DNA of 64,000 bases from Bacillota bacterium (GTDB taxonomy: Bacteria > Bacillota > Clostridia > Peptostreptococcales > Anaerovoracaceae): the NCBI GenBank assembly GCA_017431785.1, contig JAFRKJ010000019.1, forward strand, positions 1 to 64,000, given 5' to 3'. The notes beneath the pieces were generated by a model, which did no database searches, was not told where the DNA came from, and saw only the letters and a program-made list of their open reading frames with translations. Numbering within the stretch: the stretch's first letter is position 1; each line of letters starts with the position of its first letter. Below are positions 17,806 through 24,620 of this stretch, one piece after another. A program made the translations under genes and the position numbers.

Positions 17806-18459
17806 TCAGATGCAGTCGCAGCAGCAATCTGCGCAGATATAGCACTGGAGTGCCTGACAGCACATATCATCATTGCCCATGGTATTGTAACCATGTCCCT
17901 GCGCCTGATTCTGGAACGCCTGTCCGCGGTTCTTGACTGCGGTGTAGTGGCGCTGGTATTCCGCGTTCTGTGGATCCATGCGGCAGGCCGTCTGCAGATT
18001 GTTGAGTGCGTCGTCGTACCAGCCTTTGCGGGAGGACAGAACACCTTTCAGGAAGAACCACTCAGCGTCCTTAGCGGACATACCGTTGAGCGCAGCTTCC
18101 GCGGAATCCAGTCTTCCCATGTCGATATCACGTCTGATCCGCATGAAGTCCTCTTCATAGCTGTAATCATTCTGTGAAGCATAGCCGCCCTGAGATGCGT
18201 AGCCGCCCTGAGATGCATAGCCTCCTTGAGACGCGTAGCCGCCCTGACCGTAGTCTGCGGTGCTGCCCGTGCTGCCCGGCTTCTTCATGAGCATATCATA
18301 GGCTTCATTGATCTCCTGCATCTTCTGTTCAGCCAGATCAGCGAGAGGGTTATCAATGTACTTATCCGGGTGGTACTTCTTGACCAGCTCCTTATAAGCC
18401 GCCTTGATTTCTTCATCCGTCGCGTTTTCTTTGATTCCTAAAACTTCATATGGATTCAT
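17806..18459 (-). CDS. DnaJ-domain protein with GGYASQ repeats and cysteine-rich tail
   Basis: 217 residues. An N-terminal J domain (about 1-62) has the HPD motif in KKYHPDKY, so it can stimulate an Hsp70. A linker with four GGYASQ repeats (about residues 73-96) follows, then a TPR-like helical segment (AEWFFLKGVLSSRKGWYDDAL) and a C-terminus with eight cysteines (CCQALQCYICADCCCDCI), which could bind metal or sit at a membrane. This is not a classic DnaJ (no zinc-finger region or DnaJ C domain). It overlaps the end of the DUF5685 gene by 14 bases, implying coupled translation. Confidence 0.82.
   Translation of the reverse strand: MNPYEVLGIKENATDEEIKAAYKELVKKYHPDKYIDNPLADLAEQKMQEINEAYDMLMKKPGSTGSTADYGQGGYASQGGYASQGGYASQGGYASQNDYSYEEDFMRIRRDIDMGRLDSAEAALNGMSAKDAEWFFLKGVLSSRKGWYDDALNNLQTACRMDPQNAEYQRHYTAVKNRGQAFQNQAQGHGYNTMGNDDMCCQALQCYICADCCCDCI
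18179..18250 (-). repeat. Tandem 18-bp repeat inside the DnaJ-domain gene
   Basis: Four near-identical 18-bp units on the minus strand, each coding GGYASQ. The copies differ at only one to three bases, so the number of units could vary between strains by slippage. Confidence 0.8.
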
Positions 18460-19396
18460 CCGATTCTCCTTCGTCGTTTATCGTATTGTTATCTTCAGTC
18501 TTGTTCTTGTTTATTATTTCTTCGGTTTTTCTGTTCATTCCGAAGTATATCACATTGTCTATTATACCTTGATTCTTTTTTATATCAAGTGATCCTGTCT
18601 GTTCCGAAAGAACGGCCAGATAGTGATACAGATTGAAGTCAAGATTCTCGTGTATTCTGTCGCGGAACTGCTGCGGCGTTTCATCAGCAAGCTCCCCGCT
18701 GCCGGACAGATTGCCTTTGTAGTCGAAGCGGTAGAGCAGCGGATTGTAGGCGCCGCTTTCAATGTTTTCTTCGATGTCGTCTGCGGCATCGATCAGGTAG
18801 ATCCACTTTCCCATATGATACCCTGTCCGGGCAAAAATGTCGTGAAGGTTCTGTGAATTCGGGTAGAGAGATTTCGCGCCTTCCCGGAAAATGACTTCCA
18901 TGATTTTGGAAAAGGATTCTGCAGCTTCGTCGAGGCTTGCGCACTTATTCTCCTCAAGACCGTTCAGTACGGCAAGGTTGATCTCGATGCCATCACAAAG
19001 AGCAGGATACTTCTGCTGCAGTTTTCTGTGCAGGCGCTTCAAAAGTTTCACGGCTGCCTTTGCAGAGGTTTTGCCTTCATCGTGGGCGTCGTCCAGCATC
19101 TTATACCACGCCAGAATGAGCATGACATCACCGGCGTATTCGATGGCCTTGTTGCGGATGATCGTTTTGTTCTTGATGTGGTGAACGATGCAGTGTTCCT
19201 GAGTTGGTGCATCGGGTGTTTCATCCACAGAAGCAAGAAGAAGAGCCAGAAAGGCGGCATCATAACTCAGAGCCATACGCGGCAGCTGGCCGTACTCGGA
19301 ACCGATGTACTTGCACACGCCGCAGTAGTAGCCCATATAGATTTCATATTCCCGGACTTTAAGATCCGGTTTGAAGATCTGCACGTAACCCAACAT
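18446..19396 (-). CDS. DUF5685 family protein
   Basis: 316 residues, soluble and mainly helical. The N-terminus (YEIYMGYYCGVCKYIG, with CX2C) and LPRMALSYDAAFLALL match the DUF5685 family. Acidic pairs inside the later helices (LAWYKMLDDAHDEGK and LIDAADDIEEN) recall the Asp-rich helices of all-alpha prenyl-transfer enzymes, but this is only a resemblance. It sits 15 bases after the DUF815 ATPase gene and overlaps the DnaJ gene, so the three are likely one operon. The function is unknown. Confidence 0.75.
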   Translation of the reverse strand: MLGYVQIFKPDLKVREYEIYMGYYCGVCKYIGSEYGQLPRMALSYDAAFLALLLASVDETPDAPTQEHCIVHHIKNKTIIRNKAIEYAGDVMLILAWYKMLDDAHDEGKTSAKAAVKLLKRLHRKLQQKYPALCDGIEINLAVLNGLEENKCASLDEAAESFSKIMEVIFREGAKSLYPNSQNLHDIFARTGYHMGKWIYLIDAADDIEENIESGAYNPLLYRFDYKGNLSGSGELADETPQQFRDRIHENLDFNLYHYLAVLSEQTGSLDIKKNQGIIDNVIYFGMNRKTEEIINKNKTEDNNTINDEGESDESI

Positions 19397-19411
19397 ATCT
19401 ATATTGCGATT

Positions 19412-20638
19412 CTAAAGTCCGATTTTGAGCAACTCGATGAACTGCCGCGCTGTACGCGGACTTCTGCCGTTTCTTCTAATTGCAAAGGCCTCCGCCTTCG
19501 TGATGAGTTCTTCCTCGGTGATTTCATCCTCGCCGTCTCCGATGGCGATTCCGTACTCGTCAGCCAGGGAGCGCACGATTGACAGGTACGCGTCCTTGCC
19601 CGGTTTGCTGAATGTGATGGTGAGTCCGAAGCGGGCAGCCAGACTCATGGTCTCCTGCATCGTATCGTTGAGATGCAGGTCGTCATCAAAGCCCGCGCCG
19701 CTGACACGGTCAGATGCGGATTCACGCACCAGATGGCGTCTGTTGCTGGTCGCATAGATGACCGAATTGTCACCGCAGCCTGTAATACTGCCTTCCAGGG
19801 TAGCCTTGAGGGCGGAGAAATTGTCATCGTTTCCAGCAAAGCTCAGATCATCGATAAAGATGATGAACTTGAGCGGATTGGCGGCGATTTCCTCCATGAC
19901 GGCAGGAATCTGGAAGAGTTGGTTCTTCTTCAGTTCAATCATGCGGAGCCCCTGATCTGCATAAGCCGCAGCCACAGCCTTGATGGTGGAGCTTTTGCCT
20001 GTGCCCATGTCGCCGTAGAGAAGCATGTTGCTGGCGCCACTTCCGTCCAGGAGAGCTTCTGTATTGCGGATGACCAGATCACGCTCGCGTTTGTATTCAA
20101 AGAGCTGGTCGAGCTTCTGGTAGTCAGGGTGAGCGACCGGTACGATTTTACCGTCTTCCACGCGGAAGAAGGTGTACTTGGCGTAGATGCCATATCCGGT
20201 AACAGCGATATTCGTCAACTTGCCGGTGAAGTCTTTTACCAGATTGCACTCCTCTGTCTTCCATTTCGGCAAAACCAGAGAATCGGCGTTAGAAACATTC
20301 GCATCGAGCACTCTCTGGCGGATATCAGCAGATGGAATCTGGCTGATCTCCGTGAGAACGCTCAGTTCGTTTTTCACGGCAGCGATGATTTCAGGATCAA
20401 GCTTCTTGCCGGCGGCTACAGCTTTTACATAGAAGTTGTCATCCTCAAGAACCAGCTTTCTGATGTAAGCCGACAGGCTCGCGCCTTCCGGATAGAGAAG
20501 CTCTATGAATTCGCTGTACGCTGCGACGGAATTGGCGTCCAACAGCCTCCTCAGCGCAGCCACAGCAGGGTCGTCTTTCACACTGCTGAAGATTGCGAGT
20601 GAATCGATTTTGATTTTCAGTTCATCATAGATACTCAT
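19412..20638 (-). CDS. DUF815 family AAA-type ATPase
   Basis: 408 residues. A helical N-terminal half is followed by a P-loop ATPase domain with Walker A GDMGTGKSS and Walker B FIIFIDDLSF, then TSNRRHLVRE. These are DUF815 hallmarks. The start ATG at 20638 has AAGGAG eight bases upstream; a GTG two codons earlier (20644) is too close to it. The function is unknown; the layout suggests a remodelling ATPase. It is first in the minus-strand set DUF815-DUF5685-DnaJ-membrane protein. Confidence 0.85.
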   Translation of the reverse strand: MSIYDELKIKIDSLAIFSSVKDDPAVAALRRLLDANSVAAYSEFIELLYPEGASLSAYIRKLVLEDDNFYVKAVAAGKKLDPEIIAAVKNELSVLTEISQIPSADIRQRVLDANVSNADSLVLPKWKTEECNLVKDFTGKLTNIAVTGYGIYAKYTFFRVEDGKIVPVAHPDYQKLDQLFEYKRERDLVIRNTEALLDGSGASNMLLYGDMGTGKSSTIKAVAAAYADQGLRMIELKKNQLFQIPAVMEEIAANPLKFIIFIDDLSFAGNDDNFSALKATLEGSITGCGDNSVIYATSNRRHLVRESASDRVSGAGFDDDLHLNDTMQETMSLAARFGLTITFSKPGKDAYLSIVRSLADEYGIAIGDGEDEITEEELITKAEAFAIRRNGRSPRTARQFIELLKIGL

Positions 20639-20721
20639 AAACACAGCTCCTTATTTCCTTATCGGGATAATTATACAACAGAATGGTAAGAACATTTTAA
20701 AAACTTTTTTTGCCAAAACGG

Positions 20722-20750
20722 TTGACATCGACTAACTGCGAGAGTAATAT
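20722..20750 (+). promoter_or_regulatory. Strong promoter with no protein gene downstream
   Basis: TTGACA (20722-20727), 17 bases, TAATAT (20745-20750) on the plus strand. Downstream lie only minus-strand genes, so it most likely drives the small RNA candidate at 20757. Confidence 0.6.
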
Positions 20751-20756
20751 ACTTAC

Positions 20757-20850
20757 TGTATTACTGGTTTAATTGACTAAAGCAACCTAAATCAGTCTAG
20801 TAGCATAACATCTATCTTCTTGAATTGAGGCCTTCGGGTCTCTTTTCAAT
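20757..20850 (+). ncRNA. Candidate small RNA
   Basis: A predicted transcript of about 90 nt. It begins after a near-consensus promoter and contains stem ACTGGTTTA (20763-20771) / TAAATCAGT (20788-20796). It ends in hairpin GAGGCC (20827-20832), TTCG loop, GGTCTC (20837-20842), TTTT. The outer AATTGA (20823-20828) / TCAATT (20846-20851) pairing could extend the last hairpin. It does not match 6S, SRP or tmRNA by eye. It lies in the 297-bp gap between the DUF815 and rluB genes. Confidence 0.42.
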
Positions 20851-20866
20851 TATAACGAAAAGCAAC

Positions 20867-20892
20867 AAAAAACCGCTGGCGGGCAGCGGTTT
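20867..20892 (-). terminator. rluB terminator
   Basis: On the minus strand AAACCGCTG, five bases, CAGCGGTTT, then TTT. It is 44 bases after the rluB stop. Confidence 0.8.
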
Positions 20893-20935
20893 GATTCATT
20901 CCCGTATGGATTACCTTTGCAATAGATTGTCTTTG

Positions 20936-21640
20936 CTAAAGCGATTTGAGGTATTCGATTTCGGCACGGGTGAGCTTGCGGTAGTGACCCTGCAGGAGTC
21001 GGCCGAGCTTGATGTCTCCGACGGCAACACGCTCCAGACTCTGCACCTTGTTGCCTACAGCTGCGAACATCTTGCGGACCTGACGGTTCTTCCCTTCATG
21101 AATCGAGATTTCGACCACGGCGGAGCGCGGATTCTGCTTGATCACGCGCACCTGGGCAGGGGAGGTTACGAAGCCGCCGATATCGATGCCCTTGCGGAGC
21201 TTCGCCAGACGGGCTTTGGAAAGGACGCCTGCAACAGTGGCAATGTAGGTTTTGCTTACCTCGTGCTTCGGGTGGGTCAGGGAATAGGTCAGCTCGCCGT
21301 CGTTGGTCATAAGCAACAGACCGGTTGTGTTGTAGTCAAGCCTGCCCACCGGGAAGAGACGTTCCGGAATGTCCGCCACCAGGTCAGCTACCGTCGGGCG
21401 GTCTTTGTCATCATTCATGGATGTAATATAACCGAGAGGCTTGTTCACAGCCACGTAAACCTTGGCAGTAGCCCCCTGGATCTCGGTGCCGTTGACAGAG
21501 ACCACATCCCCATCTTCGACCTGAGCGCCCATCTCCCGAACGACAGCGCCGTTGATTTTCACATTTCCGTTGGCGATCAGCTCATCGGCTTTTCTGCGGG
21601 AGCAGACGCCGGCTGACGCGATATATTTGTTCAGTCTCAT
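20936..21640 (-). CDS. rluB: Ribosomal pseudouridine synthase, RluB/RsuA family
   Basis: 234 residues. An S4 RNA-binding domain (MRLNKYIASAGVCSRRKADEL) precedes the catalytic domain with GRLDYNTTGLLLMTND (catalytic Asp in GRLD) and EGKNRQVRKM. It modifies uridine in rRNA, probably 23S. The start is ATG at 21640; a longer reading to 21718 adds 26 implausible residues. There is no ribosome site: TATAAT on the minus strand (21647-21652) ends six bases before the ATG, so the mRNA may be leaderless. Confidence 0.92.
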   Translation of the reverse strand: MRLNKYIASAGVCSRRKADELIANGNVKINGAVVREMGAQVEDGDVVSVNGTEIQGATAKVYVAVNKPLGYITSMNDDKDRPTVADLVADIPERLFPVGRLDYNTTGLLLMTNDGELTYSLTHPKHEVSKTYIATVAGVLSKARLAKLRKGIDIGGFVTSPAQVRVIKQNPRSAVVEISIHEGKNRQVRKMFAAVGNKVQSLERVAVGDIKLGRLLQGHYRKLTRAEIEYLKSL

Positions 21641-21646
21641 GAGGTG

Positions 21647-21674
21647 ATTATAACACGTGCGCCTGTGAAAGCAA
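21647..21674 (-). promoter_or_regulatory. rluB promoter giving a possible leaderless mRNA
   Basis: Minus strand TTGCTT (21669-21674), 16 bases, TATAAT (21647-21652), then six bases to the ATG. Transcription would begin at or within a base or two of the start codon. Confidence 0.5.
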
Positions 21675-21687
21675 CCGCACAAATTAA

Positions 21688-21714
21688 AGAGGCACCGCCG
21701 GAAGCGGAGCCTCT
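21688..21714 (-). terminator. kal terminator
   Basis: Minus-strand AGAGGC...GCCTCT stem with inner CCGC/GCGG pairing, followed by TTAATTT. It is 30 bases after the kal stop and separates kal from rluB. Confidence 0.75.
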
Positions 21715-21743
21715 GCACTGTCAGTCATATTGGCTGTTTCAGC

Positions 21744-22133
21744 TTATTTTCTCTTCATTTCCTTCGGAGTTACGCAAGTTCCGGAAGCTCTTGCAACGAC
21801 GATTGGCTCTTCCAGGAAGTCTGCAGCTGAATCATTGATGTCTTTTCTTGAAACGATGACTTTTCTTGCTTCGAAGACCATGTGTCTTGAAGTGTTGCCG
21901 ATCTTGTCGATTTCGCCGTAAGCTTCGATGTAGTCACCAGCATAAGTAGGTGCCAGGAACTCTACGTTATCGTAAGCGCAGAACAGGCCTTCGTCTCCGT
22001 CCAGCTTGATGAGCAACTCAGTAGCAACATCACCAAAGAGGTGTACCATGTGAGCTCCATCTACCAGTTCTCCGCCGTAATGAGCGTCTTTTGCTGACAT
22101 TCTGAGTCTGAGTGTTGAAGTAATCTTTTCCAT
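21744..22133 (-). CDS. kal: 3-aminobutyryl-CoA ammonia-lyase
   Basis: 129 residues of the hotdog fold ([19 protein letters not shown], then [14 protein letters not shown]). It eliminates ammonia from L-3-aminobutyryl-CoA to give crotonyl-CoA, the last lysine-specific step of lysine fermentation. Identification rests on this short family profile plus context: it is divergent from the lysine regulator and its promoter is a -24/-12 box like that of the kdd-kam operon. GGAG precedes the ATG. It is monocistronic, with its own terminator. Confidence 0.9.
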   Translation of the reverse strand: MEKITSTLRLRMSAKDAHYGGELVDGAHMVHLFGDVATELLIKLDGDEGLFCAYDNVEFLAPTYAGDYIEAYGEIDKIGNTSRHMVFEARKVIVSRKDINDSAADFLEEPIVVARASGTCVTPKEMKRK

Positions 22134-22198
22134 TTGTTATCTCCTTTTCGTTTTATTTAATACAAAATTACAAACTACATTACCTGTGTAATATATAT

Positions 22199-22214
22199 TG
22201 CAAAACCAATGCCA
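22199..22214 (-). promoter_or_regulatory. Sigma-54 (-24/-12) promoter of kal
   Basis: Minus-strand TGGCAT-TGGTT-TTGCA matches the consensus TGGCAC-N5-TTGCA with the exact GG/GC spacing. It lies about 65 bases upstream of the kal ATG and next to the palindrome at 22244. Confidence 0.82.
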
Positions 22215-22243
22215 AACGTTTATCATATGAATCAGAGGAAAAC

Positions 22244-22259
22244 GAACCGAAAACGGTTC
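22244..22259. promoter_or_regulatory. Palindrome GAACCG-AAAA-CGGTTC, likely activator site
   Basis: A perfect 6-bp inverted repeat separated by four A. A near copy (GAACCA-AAAT-CGGTTC) lies 118 bases before the kdd sigma-54 promoter. The site is 30-45 bases upstream of the kal -24 box and 15 bases before the regulator's own start, so it could serve both activation of kal and control of the regulator gene. Confidence 0.65.
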
Positions 22260-22274
22260 AGGAGGTAAGATGAG

Positions 22275-24344
22275 ATGAACACATTTGGACTTGAACGATC
22301 ACTGACTCCACGCCGGACATTCACACCTCTGGCATGGGAGCTGGATAACAGCAGCCAGCTTCATGAAGGGGAGGTCAGAATCGCTCTGGACAGGGTGCAC
22401 GTGGAAGGAACCAGCTTCCGTCAGATCTGCCAGGAAGCCGGCAATGACGAAGAACGCATCAAAGAGAAAATCAAGGATATCGTCATCAGGAGGGGGAAAC
22501 TCCACAATCCGGTCACGGATACAGGAGGGCTTTTCTGCGGTGTCATTGAAGAGATAGACAGCAAATACGCCAACGAGAAGGGCTTGAAGCCGGGGGATGA
22601 GGTCATATGCAACTCGTCATTGGCTGGTATTCCTATGTACATAGACAAGATAAACGAAATCGACAAAGTGTATCCGCAGTTCACTGCAGAAGGGTATGCC
22701 ATCTCTTTGCCTGGAATGCCTGTTATCAAGAGACCAAAAGACCTTCCGATCGACCTGCTTTTGTTTACGTTTAATGAATCAGGGACGATTTATACGGTAT
22801 CAAAAGGCGCAAAGGACAAGAAACGGTTTGCCGTATTGGCCAACAATGTCATCATGGCGCTCATCTACGGCTACACGATCAAGAAGTCAGCGGGAGAAGA
22901 TGCTGAGATCTACTGCGTCCTCGACAGGAATACGCCGGTAGCGCTGAAAGGAGAAGGCGTTGAAGAGATAAAGAAGAAGATATTCACTGAGGTTCGTTAC
23001 GTCAATATGATGCGTCCGGCAGAATGCCTGAAGAACTTTGAAGGTACACCGCAGATGGACATGGTGGTTAACTGCGCGGACATTCCGGGTGCAGAAACCA
23101 TCAGTGTTATGGCTGCGAAGTCCGGCGGTACCGTCATCTTCGCCAACTTCATCAGCAATTACAACATTGCGCTGTATGTCACGGAAGCCACGTCAAAGGA
23201 CATCAATATCAGGTGCGCCGATGGATATCTGGAGAAGTACGACGAACTGGATTTTGAAATCGTCAGAGGTCTGGCGCCTTATTTTGAAGGCAATTTAGTA
23301 CCAAGGGAAAAGACGATCGCTGGGGGTCAGAAATCAGAGGTCGACAGGGAGATTCTGGAGCAGTACAATCAGCACAACTTGGAAGAGGCAGAGGATTTCA
23401 TAGCCGCAAGCCCACGGATGCGTTCTGTGCTCGATGAGATCATGAGTGTATCCAAGTATGACTGCAATGTTCTGATCACAGGAGATACCGGTGTCGGTAA
23501 AGAAAAGGTGGCCAACATCATTCAGAAGAACAGCCGCCGGAAGATGCAGCCTTTTATCAAGATCAATTGCGCTTCCATATCCCCGAATCTCATTGAATCA
23601 GAGTTCTTCGGATATGAGAAGGGCGCCTTCACCGGTGCTGATACAAAGGGTAAAATCGGATACTTTGAAGCGGCGGATAACGGTATCATCTTCCTGGATG
23701 AAGTGGGCGAGCTGCCGATGGATATGCAGGCAAAGCTTCTTCGCGTCATACAGGATGGAGAATTCCTGAAAGTGGGCGGCACAACGCCTGTGAAGACGGA
23801 TGTCAGGATCATTTCCGCCACCAATAAGGATCTGGAGGATCTGGTGGAAAAGAGGGTGTTCAGGCGGGATTTGTACTACAGACTCAACGTATTTCCAATC
23901 AAGGTGCCTGCGCTGGATGAACGAATCGAGGACATCCCGCATCTTGCTGACAACTTCGTCCGGAAGTACAACGAGAAGTTCGGTATGGACAAGTACATCG
24001 ACGAAGAAGCGAAGGAAAGCCTGGCTTCCCACAAGTGGCCGGGTAATATCAGAGAGCTGGAAAACGTGATTCAAAGACTGCTGATTGCCAGCAGCAGCGA
24101 TGCTGTTACGGTTATTGACGTTGTCAAAGAGCTGGACGGAGGTTTGCTGGGAGGCATAGAAACAATGGTGCCGGCGGAATCGGACCAGGAAAGTGACATA
24201 GATTTAACAAGTATGGTTGAGGCCTTCGAAAAGAACATCATCAGAGAAGCATGCGAGAGATATGGCTCCACGAGAAAAGCGGCAAAAGCAATTGGTATTT
24301 CCCAGACCCAGCTCGTCCGAAAGAAAAACAAATACGGCCTGTAA
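22275..24344 (+). CDS. Sigma-54 activator with Kdd-like sensor domain (lysine fermentation regulator)
   Basis: 689 residues. The N-terminal part (about 1-355) aligns by eye with the 3,5-diaminohexanoate dehydrogenase encoded at 24621: shared spacing of TSFRQIC/ASFTEIC, KDIVIRRGKLHNP/KDIVAKAGKHKNP, GGLFCGVIEEI/GGMLIGTVKEI and LKPGDEV/LKVGDKI. The dinucleotide loop GGGGKSG of the enzyme is replaced by LANNVIM, so NAD binding and catalysis are probably lost. A full AAA+ domain follows (Walker A GDTGVGK 403-409, GAFTGA 450-455, Walker B IIFLDEV) and a Fis-type helix-turn-helix (about 664-689). It should activate kal and kdd-kam transcription on sensing a lysine-pathway intermediate. GGAGG precedes the ATG. 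Confidence 0.9.
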   Translation: MNTFGLERSLTPRRTFTPLAWELDNSSQLHEGEVRIALDRVHVEGTSFRQICQEAGNDEERIKEKIKDIVIRRGKLHNPVTDTGGLFCGVIEEIDSKYANEKGLKPGDEVICNSSLAGIPMYIDKINEIDKVYPQFTAEGYAISLPGMPVIKRPKDLPIDLLLFTFNESGTIYTVSKGAKDKKRFAVLANNVIMALIYGYTIKKSAGEDAEIYCVLDRNTPVALKGEGVEEIKKKIFTEVRYVNMMRPAECLKNFEGTPQMDMVVNCADIPGAETISVMAAKSGGTVIFANFISNYNIALYVTEATSKDINIRCADGYLEKYDELDFEIVRGLAPYFEGNLVPREKTIAGGQKSEVDREILEQYNQHNLEEAEDFIAASPRMRSVLDEIMSVSKYDCNVLITGDTGVGKEKVANIIQKNSRRKMQPFIKINCASISPNLIESEFFGYEKGAFTGADTKGKIGYFEAADNGIIFLDEVGELPMDMQAKLLRVIQDGEFLKVGGTTPVKTDVRIISATNKDLEDLVEKRVFRRDLYYRLNVFPIKVPALDERIEDIPHLADNFVRKYNEKFGMDKYIDEEAKESLASHKWPGNIRELENVIQRLLIASSSDAVTVIDVVKELDGGLLGGIETMVPAESDQESDIDLTSMVEAFEKNIIREACERYGSTRKAAKAIGISQTQLVRKKNKYGL

Positions 24345-24381
24345 CCCTTGCTGCAAGGGCTTTCATGCAAAAGCAACACAG

Positions 24382-24410
24382 ACGCGAACCAAAATCGGTT
24401 CGCGTTTTTT
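24382..24410 (+). terminator. Regulator terminator containing a second activator site
   Basis: ACGCGAACC, six bases, GGTTCGCGT, then TTTTT: a 9-bp stem with a T run, 38 bases after the regulator stop. The core GAACCAAAATCGGTTC (24386-24401) matches the palindrome at 22244 at 14 of 16 positions and lies 118 bases before the kdd -24 box, a usual enhancer distance. One sequence may thus act as RNA terminator and DNA enhancer. A half-site (AAAACGGT, near 24435-24442) follows. Confidence 0.7.
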
Positions 24411-24518
24411 GCGCAGAGAACACATAACGGTTCAAAAACGGTGGATATGAGAGCCGCAAAATGGGAATGACTTTGTGAAAGCCTTAACACAAGGGGTTTC
24501 CGCAATAAGGACTTGGAT

Positions 24519-24534
24519 TGGCATGTATATTGCT
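24519..24534 (+). promoter_or_regulatory. Sigma-54 (-24/-12) promoter of the kdd-kam-ato operon
   Basis: TGGCAT-GTATA-TTGCT fits the consensus with the exact spacing. Expected start is near 24546, giving a leader of about 75 nt before kdd. Confidence 0.87.
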
Positions 24535-24620
24535 ATATTAGTGAAGTAAGTTAAAACTGCCTTTGCAAGAAGGCGAGGCCTGGCAAAGGCTTGAATACAA
24601 AAAATTTAGGAGGAAAAATC

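Noticed and set aside
18179-18250. CRISPR-like array
   Set aside because: The 18-bp units are contiguous, without spacers, and code in frame for GGYASQ in the DnaJ-domain protein. No CRISPR array or cas gene was seen in the window.
24345-24620. Lysine or cobalamin riboswitch in the leader of the kdd-kam operon
   Set aside because: The leader from the sigma-54 start is only about 75 nt and has none of the conserved cores; control by the activator explains the region.
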